DNA of 64,000 bases. Origin: Rhizoclosmatium globosum (lineage: Eukaryota > Chytridiomycota > Chytridiomycetes > Chytridiales > Chytriomycetaceae). The notes below the pieces were generated by a model that did not search any database, was not told the DNA's origin, and was given only the letters and a program-made list of their open reading frames with translations. Positions 10,387-18,272 of the stretch are shown piece by piece. Both the position numbers and the translations under genes were made by a program. Numbering within the stretch: position 1 is the stretch's first letter; each line of letters opens with the position of its first letter. Location of the stretch: the NCBI GenBank assembly GCA_002104985.1, contig MCGO01000197.1:1-64000 (forward strand), read 5' to 3'.

Positions 10387-10546
10387 GGGATAACGGATTA
10401 TATATGGACATTTCTTAATTATTGTGTTATTTATCTCTGTTTAATTAGTTTTAAGCTTTTAATTAAAAATCGGAATGGAACACATTAGGCAGTTCATTCA
10501 GGAGACCAAAGATCGTTTGAGTGAGTGATAGTCAGGATAAAATCCC

Positions 10547-12454
10547 ATGCAACTTACGCTAAGATACGAATCAGCACTCAAGATTCAAGGGAAGCCCAAA
10601 CAAGCTCAAAGTGGTAACGACTCCTCCAACGACGGCTTCTCAATCAAGGGACTTCCATTTACATACATTCGTGATCATTTAATCACGGAATGGGGCGGCA
10701 GAGAAGCGGTCAAGGGCAAATCAACGGGACAAGTATGTTTCGACCACCTTTGTTCAATGACAGAAGCCTCAAAGAAGTCCCTCTGCGAACAATGGTCTCA
10801 AAGTCCCTCCAAATCATCTATTATCAAAAATGCAACCTGGTTTGTCTCACATGCCTGGAAAGACAACTTCCTCGACGTCATCGATGCCCTCGACTCTTTC
10901 TTCACCAACCAACAAAACACCACAGGCGTTGCCCCAGAATCCCAAATAATTTGGTTCGACCTCTTCTCAAACTCCCAGCACGATACAACACTCAAAGAAT
11001 TCTCATGGTGGGAAACAACATTCCGTAACGCAATCAAACAAATCGGGAACGTAATCCTTGTTCTCCAACCCTTTGAAAACCCATACATCCTCACGCGTGT
11101 TTGGTGCATATACGAAGTATACTCCACAAACGTTACTGGGGCTAGTTTCAATGTGGCCATGACACCTGCTCAATCCGAAAAACTCGTAAACACATTACGC
11201 ATCGATTCCAGCGAGTATCATCGTATTCTTGCACGAGTTAGTTGCAAGAAAGCCGAGGCAACTAATATCCATGACAAGACTGCAATTTTCGAGCTTGTTT
11301 CGCAATCGGTTGGGTTTGTGACACTAGACCGAACTGTCTTTGGCGTGTTTTCAAAGTGGATTGTTTCAACGCTCACTCAGTATATGGAAAAGGCTGAAAG
11401 AGGGAGTGTTAAGTACTTTGATTGGGTGTACGCGCTGGGGTCGTTTGAATCTTTGAGTGGAAATTATGGAGTTGCTGAAAAGCTATTGCGTGAAGCTTAT
11501 GAAGGAAGGAAGATGCGTGGAAAAGTGGATCCTGAGACATTGAAAAGCTTGAATACTTTGGCAAAGCTTTATGAGAGCACTGGACGGTATTCTGATGCAG
11601 AGCCCTTGTTAATTGAGTGTTTGAACGACTGTGAAAACACGCTGGGTCAATCGAATCGTGAGACTTTGACTGCCATGAATAACCTTGCGTTGTTGTACAA
11701 GTCACAAGTCCGATATGACGAATGCGAACCGCTCGCTTCCAAGTGCTATCATCTGAGTCTAGAGCGTTATGGGGAAGAAGATCCAGACACAATTCGAAAT
11801 ATGAAGAACCTGGCTTTGCTGTATTATTGTCAATCACGGTTCTCAGAGGCTGAACAATTAAACATCAAGTGCCTCAAGCTATCTGAAAAGATATTGGGCC
11901 CATCACACCTTGAAACTGTCATGGCAAAGAGTGATTTGGGAATGCTGTATATGCGAAAGAGTCGAGCCAAGGAATCCGAAAAACTACTCTTTGAATGCCT
12001 TCAGGCTCGACAAGCTATGCTCGGATACGCCCATCCAATGACAACTATGTCGATGCACAATTGGGGAATGGCGTGTTACCAACAGCATCGAGTCGACGAG
12101 GCGATATCCACTTTCAAGGAATGTCTAGAAATCCGCCGAGCGACTCTTGGACAACACCACCCAAGCACATTAACCACTGTTGGTTTTCTTGGAAGAGTGT
12201 GTTTGGACCAAGGTAATATGATAGAGGCGGAAGAGTACTTGACTGAGAAGATGGTCGGATGTAAAGAAACCTTTGGACCTGGACATCCGAAAACTACTGA
12301 CGCGGTGTATAGTTTGGCGTATTTGAGGATCAAGCAAAAAAGGTATCAAGAAGCTGTTGATGTTTGTGTCTGTGAACTTGGAGAAGATCATCCAAATACT
12401 CAAACTATCCGCAGAGAAATTGAGCGAGCTCGAGCTCTTGGTCATTTTGCGTAA
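10547..12454 (+). CDS. TIR-like domain plus kinesin-light-chain TPR repeat protein
   Basis: A 635-residue protein. The N-terminal ~250 residues hold a TIR-like fold signature: NATWFVSHAWKD (strand A and AA loop), IIWFDLFSNSQ, WWETTFRNAIKQIGNVILVL and TRVWCIYEVYST. The rest is about eight 42-residue TPRs of the kinesin-light-chain type (AEPLLIECLNDCENTLGQSN, LNNLALLYKS-like, CLKLSEKILGPSHLETV, and so on). SHAW/WCIYE domains joined to such repeats recur in protists and fungi and are usually considered signalling or immune-type proteins; function here is unknown. An alternative start at 10475 (MEHIRQFIQETKDRL) could splice through a GTGAGT...AATCAG intron into this frame at about 10573. No NB-ARC or NACHT domain is present. 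Confidence 0.8.
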   Translation: MQLTLRYESALKIQGKPKQAQSGNDSSNDGFSIKGLPFTYIRDHLITEWGGREAVKGKSTGQVCFDHLCSMTEASKKSLCEQWSQSPSKSSIIKNATWFVSHAWKDNFLDVIDALDSFFTNQQNTTGVAPESQIIWFDLFSNSQHDTTLKEFSWWETTFRNAIKQIGNVILVLQPFENPYILTRVWCIYEVYSTNVTGASFNVAMTPAQSEKLVNTLRIDSSEYHRILARVSCKKAEATNIHDKTAIFELVSQSVGFVTLDRTVFGVFSKWIVSTLTQYMEKAERGSVKYFDWVYALGSFESLSGNYGVAEKLLREAYEGRKMRGKVDPETLKSLNTLAKLYESTGRYSDAEPLLIECLNDCENTLGQSNRETLTAMNNLALLYKSQVRYDECEPLASKCYHLSLERYGEEDPDTIRNMKNLALLYYCQSRFSEAEQLNIKCLKLSEKILGPSHLETVMAKSDLGMLYMRKSRAKESEKLLFECLQARQAMLGYAHPMTTMSMHNWGMACYQQHRVDEAISTFKECLEIRRATLGQHHPSTLTTVGFLGRVCLDQGNMIEAEEYLTEKMVGCKETFGPGHPKTTDAVYSLAYLRIKQKRYQEAVDVCVCELGEDHPNTQTIRREIERARALGHFA

Positions 12455-12517
12455 TTTAATAGAAAAGTAATCAATTAATAGTTTGATTGTTCATTTGCCC
12501 AGCCACACTCTGAAAAA

Positions 12518-13153
12518 ATGCCGCAACCGCCGTCACCTCCGCAACCGAATTGGATCGCCCACTCAGAGATCTACTTCGTGAATGGTTGCACTTCTCTCTC
12601 GACCGCCTATGCATTTGCCGTCCAACTAAACGACCCTTCCTTCCTGTCGACATTGCCTACCAACACCACTGCCTGTGTCGACCCAGCCGGAAGTGGAAAA
12701 TCATACATCCAATACGGCCGCAAATCGATTGATGACATCACTGAAGAGATTCAAATCACTGGAAAGGACTTTGCCGTCGTTACAAAGTACAATTCTACAA
12801 CTTGTTCTGGAAACACAACTGGTCTCTATGCGTACGCTTTCAACACCACAATTGTGAATGCGGGAAAGTTCGATGGATCGCCGTATGATTACAAGTTTCA
12901 GCATAGTGGTGGAACCATCAATCTGACTAGTTGGGTTGGATCAAGGGAGACTGGTATTCCGTCAACATTTGAAGTCAACAAATGTGAGGCGGATTCAAAC
13001 GGGTATCATAAATGGACGATTGTGACGGCAAATGGAGGTCAAATTGCGACAACGGTTTCAGCTTCGACTGTGATCAAGACGTCCAAGGGTATTTCAGCTA
13101 TGTCTTGCGTCACTGCCCTATTTTCTGCATTGTTCGTAGCGTGGTTTCTATAA
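12518..13153 (+). CDS. unrecognised tail-anchored family, member A
   Basis: One of a paralogous family in this window (also 14559, 15909 and 57224, plus relics). About 211 residues. Shared core: NWIAHSEIYF...CTSLSTAYAFAVQ near the N-terminus, DITEEIQITGKDFAVVTKYN with a following Cys, ...GSPYDYKFQHSGG and a final hydrophobic segment (residues 190-211, ALFSALFVAWFL). A Ser/Thr-rich stretch precedes the hydrophobic end, as in GPI-anchor signals, but no N-terminal signal peptide is visible. The family is unknown to me. It is the most divergent complete member and lacks the shared promoter box of the others. Confidence 0.7.
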   Translation: MPQPPSPPQPNWIAHSEIYFVNGCTSLSTAYAFAVQLNDPSFLSTLPTNTTACVDPAGSGKSYIQYGRKSIDDITEEIQITGKDFAVVTKYNSTTCSGNTTGLYAYAFNTTIVNAGKFDGSPYDYKFQHSGGTINLTSWVGSRETGIPSTFEVNKCEADSNGYHKWTIVTANGGQIATTVSASTVIKTSKGISAMSCVTALFSALFVAWFL

Positions 13154-13220
13154 TATATCTTAATCCCCAAACGGTGTTGATCACAACTGAACCGTCTCCT
13201 CTTTTCTGTCCAAAACAACG

Positions 13221-13652
13221 ATGACGTCGCAATTCGTGTACAAGATCCTAACCACCTCCCAGTGGCCAATCGATGCTTCGAAAGCCTTCCCAACACCAAT
13301 CGATGAACGAGACAACTTTGTCCATCTGAGGTTTGTCATCCCATAGTAGCCTCAAGGTTTTTGACATCAAGTTCTCAACAGTACCGCTGTCCAAGCTCAC
13401 CGAGTCGCATCCCTTTTCTACAGCAACGAAAAGACAATCATCATTCTCACGATCCCTGTTGCCAACATCAAGGAGGGTGAACTCGTATGGGAGGCTCCAG
13501 TTCATCCAGCTCCAATCCCTGGCCAAGAGGCTGCACCACCGTCGACTGAGTTGTACCCACATTTATACGGGAAGTTGACACAGGAGCTGATTGGGAAAGT
13601 AACTGAAGTCTCGCAGAATGCGGAGGGGAAGTGGGAGTTCACTTTGGAATAA
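13221..13652 (+). CDS. DUF952 domain protein
   Basis: A small protein of about 126 residues in two exons: 13221-13330, intron 13331-13381 (GAG|GTTTGT...CAACAG), then 13382-13652. The spliced frame gives FVYKILTTSQWP...DNFVHLSTAVQAHRVASLFY...LVWEAPVHP...LYPHLYGKL, matching the DUF952 pattern: VYKI at the start, an HLST signature, a mid WE and HLYG near the end. The domain is often found as a single small soluble protein and its biochemical role is unknown. It lies between members of the tail-anchored family without obvious functional link. Confidence 0.75.
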
Positions 13653-13955
13653 ATACTGCTTAATACTGCAACATTAAACGATCCGCTTTTTCTGTGGTGA
13701 GGACCGGTTTAGCATAACCTTTAGTTTAGGCACTATACGAAAGCAAGAGAACTTTAAGAAGCTGAAGCGATAGAAAGTTGTAAAATATTATCAAGAACTG
13801 GGCGAAGATGGTGGAAAGCTTACCCATGCATAGAGTTAGAGTCTGGGCGATGGACGAGAGGCATACACTGGTAGGAATTTACACCGGACACTGAGCGTAA
13901 ATATGCCATAAATACACTAAGAGCTTAACTAATGAATTTCAAACTCGTATTCAAG

Positions 13956-14361
13956 ATGCCCCTATGGTCAGATCTATCAACTCCACAAAGAGACTGGATT
14001 TTGACGTCTGAATCTATTTTTATTCACGTAACTGTATCACACCTTCTCATTTATTGTCCGTCGTCAGGATCCCCATGCTAGCACAAACAACGGATGCGTA
14101 AACTCCCAGTTCACAGATCCTAATACTGTGTTTACGATCTTGAAAGGAGGCAAGACGATTCCTGAAGTACTGAAAGACATTCAAGGAGCTGGCAAAGATT
14201 TTGCTGTGTATACCAAGTACAACTCAAGTACTTGTTCTGGAGACCCTACAAACCTTGCTCTGGTCACTAGAATCAAGGATCCTTCAACCCGCTTTGAATA
14301 CCAGTATGCCAATAAAACTGGGAAAATCGAGATAGTTGTATTAATAAACTCTTACACATAG
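13956..14361 (+). pseudogene. decayed copy of the tail-anchored family
   Basis: Nucleotide similarity to 14559-14900: an ATGCCCC start, CAACTCCACAAAGAGACTGG, a disrupted middle, then an open stretch encoding KGGKTIPEVLKDIQGAGKDF and AVYTKYNSSTCSGDP. The region between start and KGGKT has stops and deletions, and the C-terminal half is missing. It is a clear relic of a gene like the one immediately downstream. Confidence 0.8.
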
Positions 14362-14409
14362 TGCGAAAGAAGTCTAAGCGTCTCTTGACGACACGGAAAA
14401 GGAAGAGAC

Positions 14410-14459
14410 TTGGCATCTCTCCCAACTTGGTGAAACCTGTGTAACCCACAACGGCAATG
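14410..14459 (+). promoter_or_regulatory. conserved upstream box of the tail-anchored family
   Basis: TTGGCATCTC, about 20 nt of spacer, then CTGTGTAACCCACAACGGCA. Related boxes lie at 15808-15850 and 57071-57123, each about 60-150 nt before a family start codon. Confidence 0.5.
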
Positions 14460-14558
14460 AACTGCCCCGAAATTTTCAAGACAACGCAAGGAATATATAT
14501 ACACTTCCATTTATCAATGTACTTTCAGCACCAAAGAAAACTCAAGACTTACGAACAA

Positions 14559-15200
14559 ATGCCCGCCTGGCGAATTCCAACTCCACAACCAGACTGGATC
14601 CCAACCTCTGAAGCGTATTACAACGCAAATAACTGTGCCTCGTCTTCTGCCGTATACGCTTTCGCCGTCCGTCGTCAAGAGCCTTCGACTCTCACAAACA
14701 ACACGTGTGTCACGTCCACATACTCCAACCCCGACGCTGTCATCTCTGTCTTGAAAGGAGCCAAGACCATTCCGGAGGTTCTCAAGGACATTCAAGTGAC
14801 TGGAAAGGACTTTGCCGTGTATACCAAGTACAACACGACATCCTGCACTGGCGAGGCAACCGAACTCTACGCATACGCTCTTGACACTGCCATCATTCAA
14901 GGAAATCCAAACTTTGATGGCAGTCCTTACGATTACAAGTTTTCCAACAAAGATGGAAAAATCCAGTTGACTTATTGGGTGGGTGAGAAGCAGACCGCAG
15001 ATCCGGTGGAATATGCAGTTGATAAGTGTTCCTCTGAGCGTTCCAGCAAGTGGAATATTCTTGGTAAGGGTGTTGCTGCTCCAACTGAAACCAAGCCAGC
15101 TGTCACGGCTGCTGGTTCTGTCACTACAGTAAAGACTTCTGGCGTATGCGCCGCTGTTGCGGACTTCTTTTTCTCGTTTATTTCTCTTATGGCCTTGTGA
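14559..15200 (+). CDS. unrecognised tail-anchored family, member B
   Basis: 213 residues starting at the ATG shared by all members (MPAWRIPTPQPDW). Motifs: EAYYNANNCASSSAVYAFAV, KTIPEVLKDIQVTGKDFAVY, TKYNTTSCTGEATELYAYAL, NFDGSPYDYKFSNKDG and YWVGEKQTADPVEYAVDKCS. It ends in a Thr-rich segment and a hydrophobic tail (SGVCAAVADFFFSFISLMAL). Four to six cysteines in conserved places suggest disulfides and therefore an extracytosolic location, although no signal peptide is seen. It is nearly identical over most of its length to the gene at 57224. The family is unknown to me. Confidence 0.75.
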   Translation: MPAWRIPTPQPDWIPTSEAYYNANNCASSSAVYAFAVRRQEPSTLTNNTCVTSTYSNPDAVISVLKGAKTIPEVLKDIQVTGKDFAVYTKYNTTSCTGEATELYAYALDTAIIQGNPNFDGSPYDYKFSNKDGKIQLTYWVGEKQTADPVEYAVDKCSSERSSKWNILGKGVAAPTETKPAVTAAGSVTTVKTSGVCAAVADFFFSFISLMAL

Positions 15201-15296
15201 GCTTTTATCTTCGTTTCTTCTGAATTAGTTCCTTATCTTAGTAACAATGAAATACATTCGTCATGACCCGGCCGAAGTCACATCGTTCTATTCCCT

Positions 15297-15476
15297 AAGT
15301 GCTTGTCTGACACAGACTATCCAATTATTTCAAGCAGGTGGACTGTTGTTGGAAAGGGGGATATTTCCGCTGAGACTGAGCCGGCTGCAGCTGCTAGCGT
15401 TGTTGTTAAGACATCTGGAGGCTTCTTGACTATAGCCAGTGTTACCTTCATGGCTATAGCCTTCCTTGTGCTCTGA
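15297..15476 (+). pseudogene. C-terminal fragment of a tail-anchored family gene
   Basis: An intact frame for only the last ~59 residues: KCLSDTDYPIISSRWTVVGK, then a Thr/Ala linker, VVVKTSGGFLTIASV and a hydrophobic end with TGA at 15474-15476. It corresponds to the end of the gene at 15909-17000 (KCLSDPDYPIVSSKWTIVGK), so the rest of an older tandem copy has been deleted. Confidence 0.75.
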
Positions 15477-15807
15477 TATCGCCCGATTTGTTCATTTCTG
15501 TTGTATGTTTTGGCTAAAATCAATTAAAATGCTTCGATGAAAACCTCGTACGTATTCTTTTTGAATGAAAGATATCATAAATCAACGAGAGTAGGCAAGT
15601 GTTTCCGTATCAATTACCCATAAAGTCCAAAGTAATGTTAACTGACTGTTCAGCAACCGCTTATTTCGAACCTTATTTGATTATTTTTGTCTCTTTATTT
15701 GCATCAACCAAAGCTATGAACACTCACTTAACCAACTCAATCGCTAAATAGAAGTAATTTTATACTGTCTTAAATGCAATGAAGGAGAAAGAAAGTCTCC
15801 ATGGAAC

Positions 15808-15850
15808 TTGGCATCTCCACAATTCGACTGTGTTACCCAAAACGCCGATG
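15808..15850 (+). promoter_or_regulatory. conserved upstream box of the tail-anchored family
   Basis: TTGGCATCTCC, spacer, then CTGTGTTACCCAAAACGCCG, about 60 nt before the start at 15909 (compare 14410-14459 and 57071-57123). GATATAAATAA follows as a possible TATA. Confidence 0.5.
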
Positions 15851-15908
15851 CTCCGAAAACGAGGATATAAATAATCAAACCTTCCCTCGCCAAAAGCCAA
15901 ATCTCAAA

Positions 15909-17000
15909 ATGCCTATGCCAATTGTTTCCCCTGCCTGTAACTTTGCTAAGGAAGCAGTGGACAAGGCAGTAGCTGCCTGCAACACTGACGTCAAGTGCCT
16001 CTGCACCACCATTCCATCAGCCTCCATCAATGCCTATTGTTCTCCACCACCAACAGACCTATTCCAGTGGTACATTTACTATAGCAAGACTTCTGAAGCT
16101 CAGTCCAAGGCTTGCAAGAACGTTGACCTCCCAGTCCCAGCCATCATTGTTCCCCTCCCAGACGGAATGGCTGATCCAACCAAAGAACCAGCCTGGGTCC
16201 TTACTTCTGAGGTTCACTACACTGACAGCTGCTCTTCTGCGGCTAGCGCTTACGCCTTGGCTGTTCGTCCCCGCCCACCAACCACATCGACAAACACTAC
16301 ATGTATCGCCGACTATCACGCTTCCTTCGGATCTTTCCAGTATGGAACCAAGTCCATCGCCGATATCACGAAAGACATTCAGAGCACTGGAAAACACTTT
16401 GCCGTATTTTCAAAATACAATACATCCACTTGTACTGGCGATGCTACTGAGTTGTATGCGTATACGTTTGACACAGTGTTTGACCAGCCAAGTTTTGATG
16501 GTGCCCCATACGACCACAAGATTTCTAACGCAGGCTCTGGAAAGATCAAACTGAGTTTCTGGGTTGGAACGCAGGAGATGGTCCCGGCCGCTGACCTTGA
16601 AGTTGGCAAGTGCTTGTCCGACCCAGACTATCCAATTGTTTCGAGCAAGTGGACTATCGTTGGAAAGGGGGATGGTTCCATTGTAACTAAGCCAGCCGTC
16701 ACAGTAACGACTGCTACCAGTGTCAAGACCTCTGGAGGATTCGCTGTTGCAGCCGGAGTTGCTACAATGATCATTTCTTGTCAGGAGTTCCTGACAAGGA
16801 GTTTGGATAATTTACGTTTCGGCAATTTCGAAGTTTGTCGGAAGGGGTACAGGAAGCCAAACCTTTCTTATTTGAGTGGCTACTCAATTTCTTTGAGTGT
16901 CAGGACATGTTACTTGATAGCAAATTGGTTTTGCAAAAATAAAACAAAAAGTTCCCTCAAAAAGACAACAGTAGACTGTAGAGCCAACAGGTCTCTTTGA
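15909..17000 (+). CDS. tail-anchored family member C with an added Cys-rich N-terminal domain and altered tail
   Basis: Residues 1-75 form an extra domain absent from the other members (CNFAKEAVDKAVAACNTDVK, CLCTTIPSASINAYC, then a Cys near residue 69). The CxCxC-rich, helical pattern resembles CFEM-like or lipid-transfer-like modules, but the match is weak. The family core follows: EPAWVLTSEVHYTDSCSSAA, DITKDIQSTGKHFAVFSKYN, FDGAPYDHKISNAGSG and FWVGTQEMVPAADLEVGKCL. The usual hydrophobic end starts (TSGGFAVAAGVATMIIS) but at about 16775 the sequence departs from the family and continues for about 75 residues of basic, unrelated coding sequence, coinciding with the start of a foreign-looking segment. 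The original stop has thus been lost. Confidence 0.65.
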   Translation: MPMPIVSPACNFAKEAVDKAVAACNTDVKCLCTTIPSASINAYCSPPPTDLFQWYIYYSKTSEAQSKACKNVDLPVPAIIVPLPDGMADPTKEPAWVLTSEVHYTDSCSSAASAYALAVRPRPPTTSTNTTCIADYHASFGSFQYGTKSIADITKDIQSTGKHFAVFSKYNTSTCTGDATELYAYTFDTVFDQPSFDGAPYDHKISNAGSGKIKLSFWVGTQEMVPAADLEVGKCLSDPDYPIVSSKWTIVGKGDGSIVTKPAVTVTTATSVKTSGGFAVAAGVATMIISCQEFLTRSLDNLRFGNFEVCRKGYRKPNLSYLSGYSISLSVRTCYLIANWFCKNKTKSSLKKTTVDCRANRSL

Positions 17001-17880
17001 GGCATTCCAGAGGCCACTTGTCTGTGGATCATTAGGACATGATCGATTCAAGTCTGGATGCCGGCTGAGGACAACCCGTCCCTAGAACCCAACCCGGTTG
17101 CTGCCAGACAACAGTTGCAAGTTCGCTGGGAAAGCAAGTCAATCCAGGCCAGGAACCTCTTTTCACCATGGGGCTCTTTCCCGAACGGAGGGATAGTACC
17201 CTTGGGAACCGGCCCAACCACGGCTCCATGGTCAAGGGGATAGAACACCGGTGTGTGTGAAATCCTAACAAGCACCCCCAACCAGTGGTATGCAAGCCAG
17301 TACTACACCACTCTCTCCAGACTCTGGGCTAGGAGAAACCAAGGCGCGGGTCCCTAAAACGGATATACAGAGGCGACTGGTCAAGCTCCTTGGTGCCGAT
17401 GAGCAAGCGATTCAAGCTGTCCAGTTGGGAATGTGTAAAGATCAACCAACTGAGTAGCAAGTACCGCGGTCCCAGGAAAGGATATTCGGGTGGATCACAA
17501 CGGACCGGAACGAGAGCAAGGTGGTGCAAGTGCAAGTCTCGATGGTGCTCTAGTGGTCATCGAGATGGCAAGTTTTGTGGTTAGGAGAACCAACAACAGA
17601 TTGCAAGGTGAGTGTAAAGGTGAGTGCGAGGCGGTGCCGTTGTTATCTTTCTTTATTGTTGTTTTATGTTTCTATCCCATCATTACTGTTAGTTTTTCTC
17701 TTTTAGATGTTGATGCAGGTATAGTGCTCGAGTCCTCATGGGCTTGTAGTGGCGACGTCCGGGGCCATCGGAACTGTTCTTTACAGTTCTGGTGAAATTG
17801 GCGGCTACAAGCGAGGGATGAGGAGCGCTGCCGGGAAGATACCGGCGAAAAGACCCCGCAAGTCGTGACATTCTTTCTTT
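16776..17880. other. GC-rich structured segment with LSU-rRNA-like motifs
   Basis: Largely non-coding and unlike its neighbours. Near 17780-17870 the order of motifs matches the domain IV/V junction of large-subunit rRNA: GGCG...GGCCA, a hairpin AACTGT-TCTTT-ACAGTT, GGTGAAATTG, a hairpin GCCGG-GAAGATA-CCGGC and GAAAAGACCCC. In bacterial 23S the order is GGCG...GGCCA, CTGTCTC hairpin, AGTGAAATTG, a GAAGAT loop and GAAAGACCCC. The part at 17040-17580 is similarly GC-rich and palindromic, but I could not place it. At about 17607 to 17706 a GTGAGT...TTTTAG stretch looks like a spliceosomal intron. Possible origins are an organellar rRNA fragment (with introns) or a non-coding mobile element. Confidence 0.3.
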
Positions 17881-18272
17881 GTGCTCTGACCTTTTATTTC
17901 ATTTAATTCATTTTCTTGTTGTTCTGCTCTCTCTTTCTGTGTTGGTCAAAATTAACGAAATACTTCAATGTGAACCTCGTAGTAGCTCTATATTCTTGTA
18001 ATGAGGCAAAAGACCGATGACACGCAATCCAACCTAGACAAAATGACTCCTCTCCTCGTCGCAGTCCACAGATCGCAAGCAAACATAGTGGAAGCAATCT
18101 TGAACTACAAGTCTCGAAAGCCATATTTCATCCCTTGTTTAAAACTCCCTCTAAATCTAAACTCGAAACGTTATTTCAAGTTATTGATTTATTATACAAG
18201 AGAGCCTCTCAAAAAAAAGTTGTTAAATATTACACTAGACAATAAACAAACCAAAAATATGGAAATGGAGGT

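Noticed and set aside
17032..17295. Minus-strand open frame of 87 codons in the GC-rich segment
   Set aside because: Trp/Gly/Pro-rich composition with frames open on both strands is typical of a structured non-coding segment; no domain.
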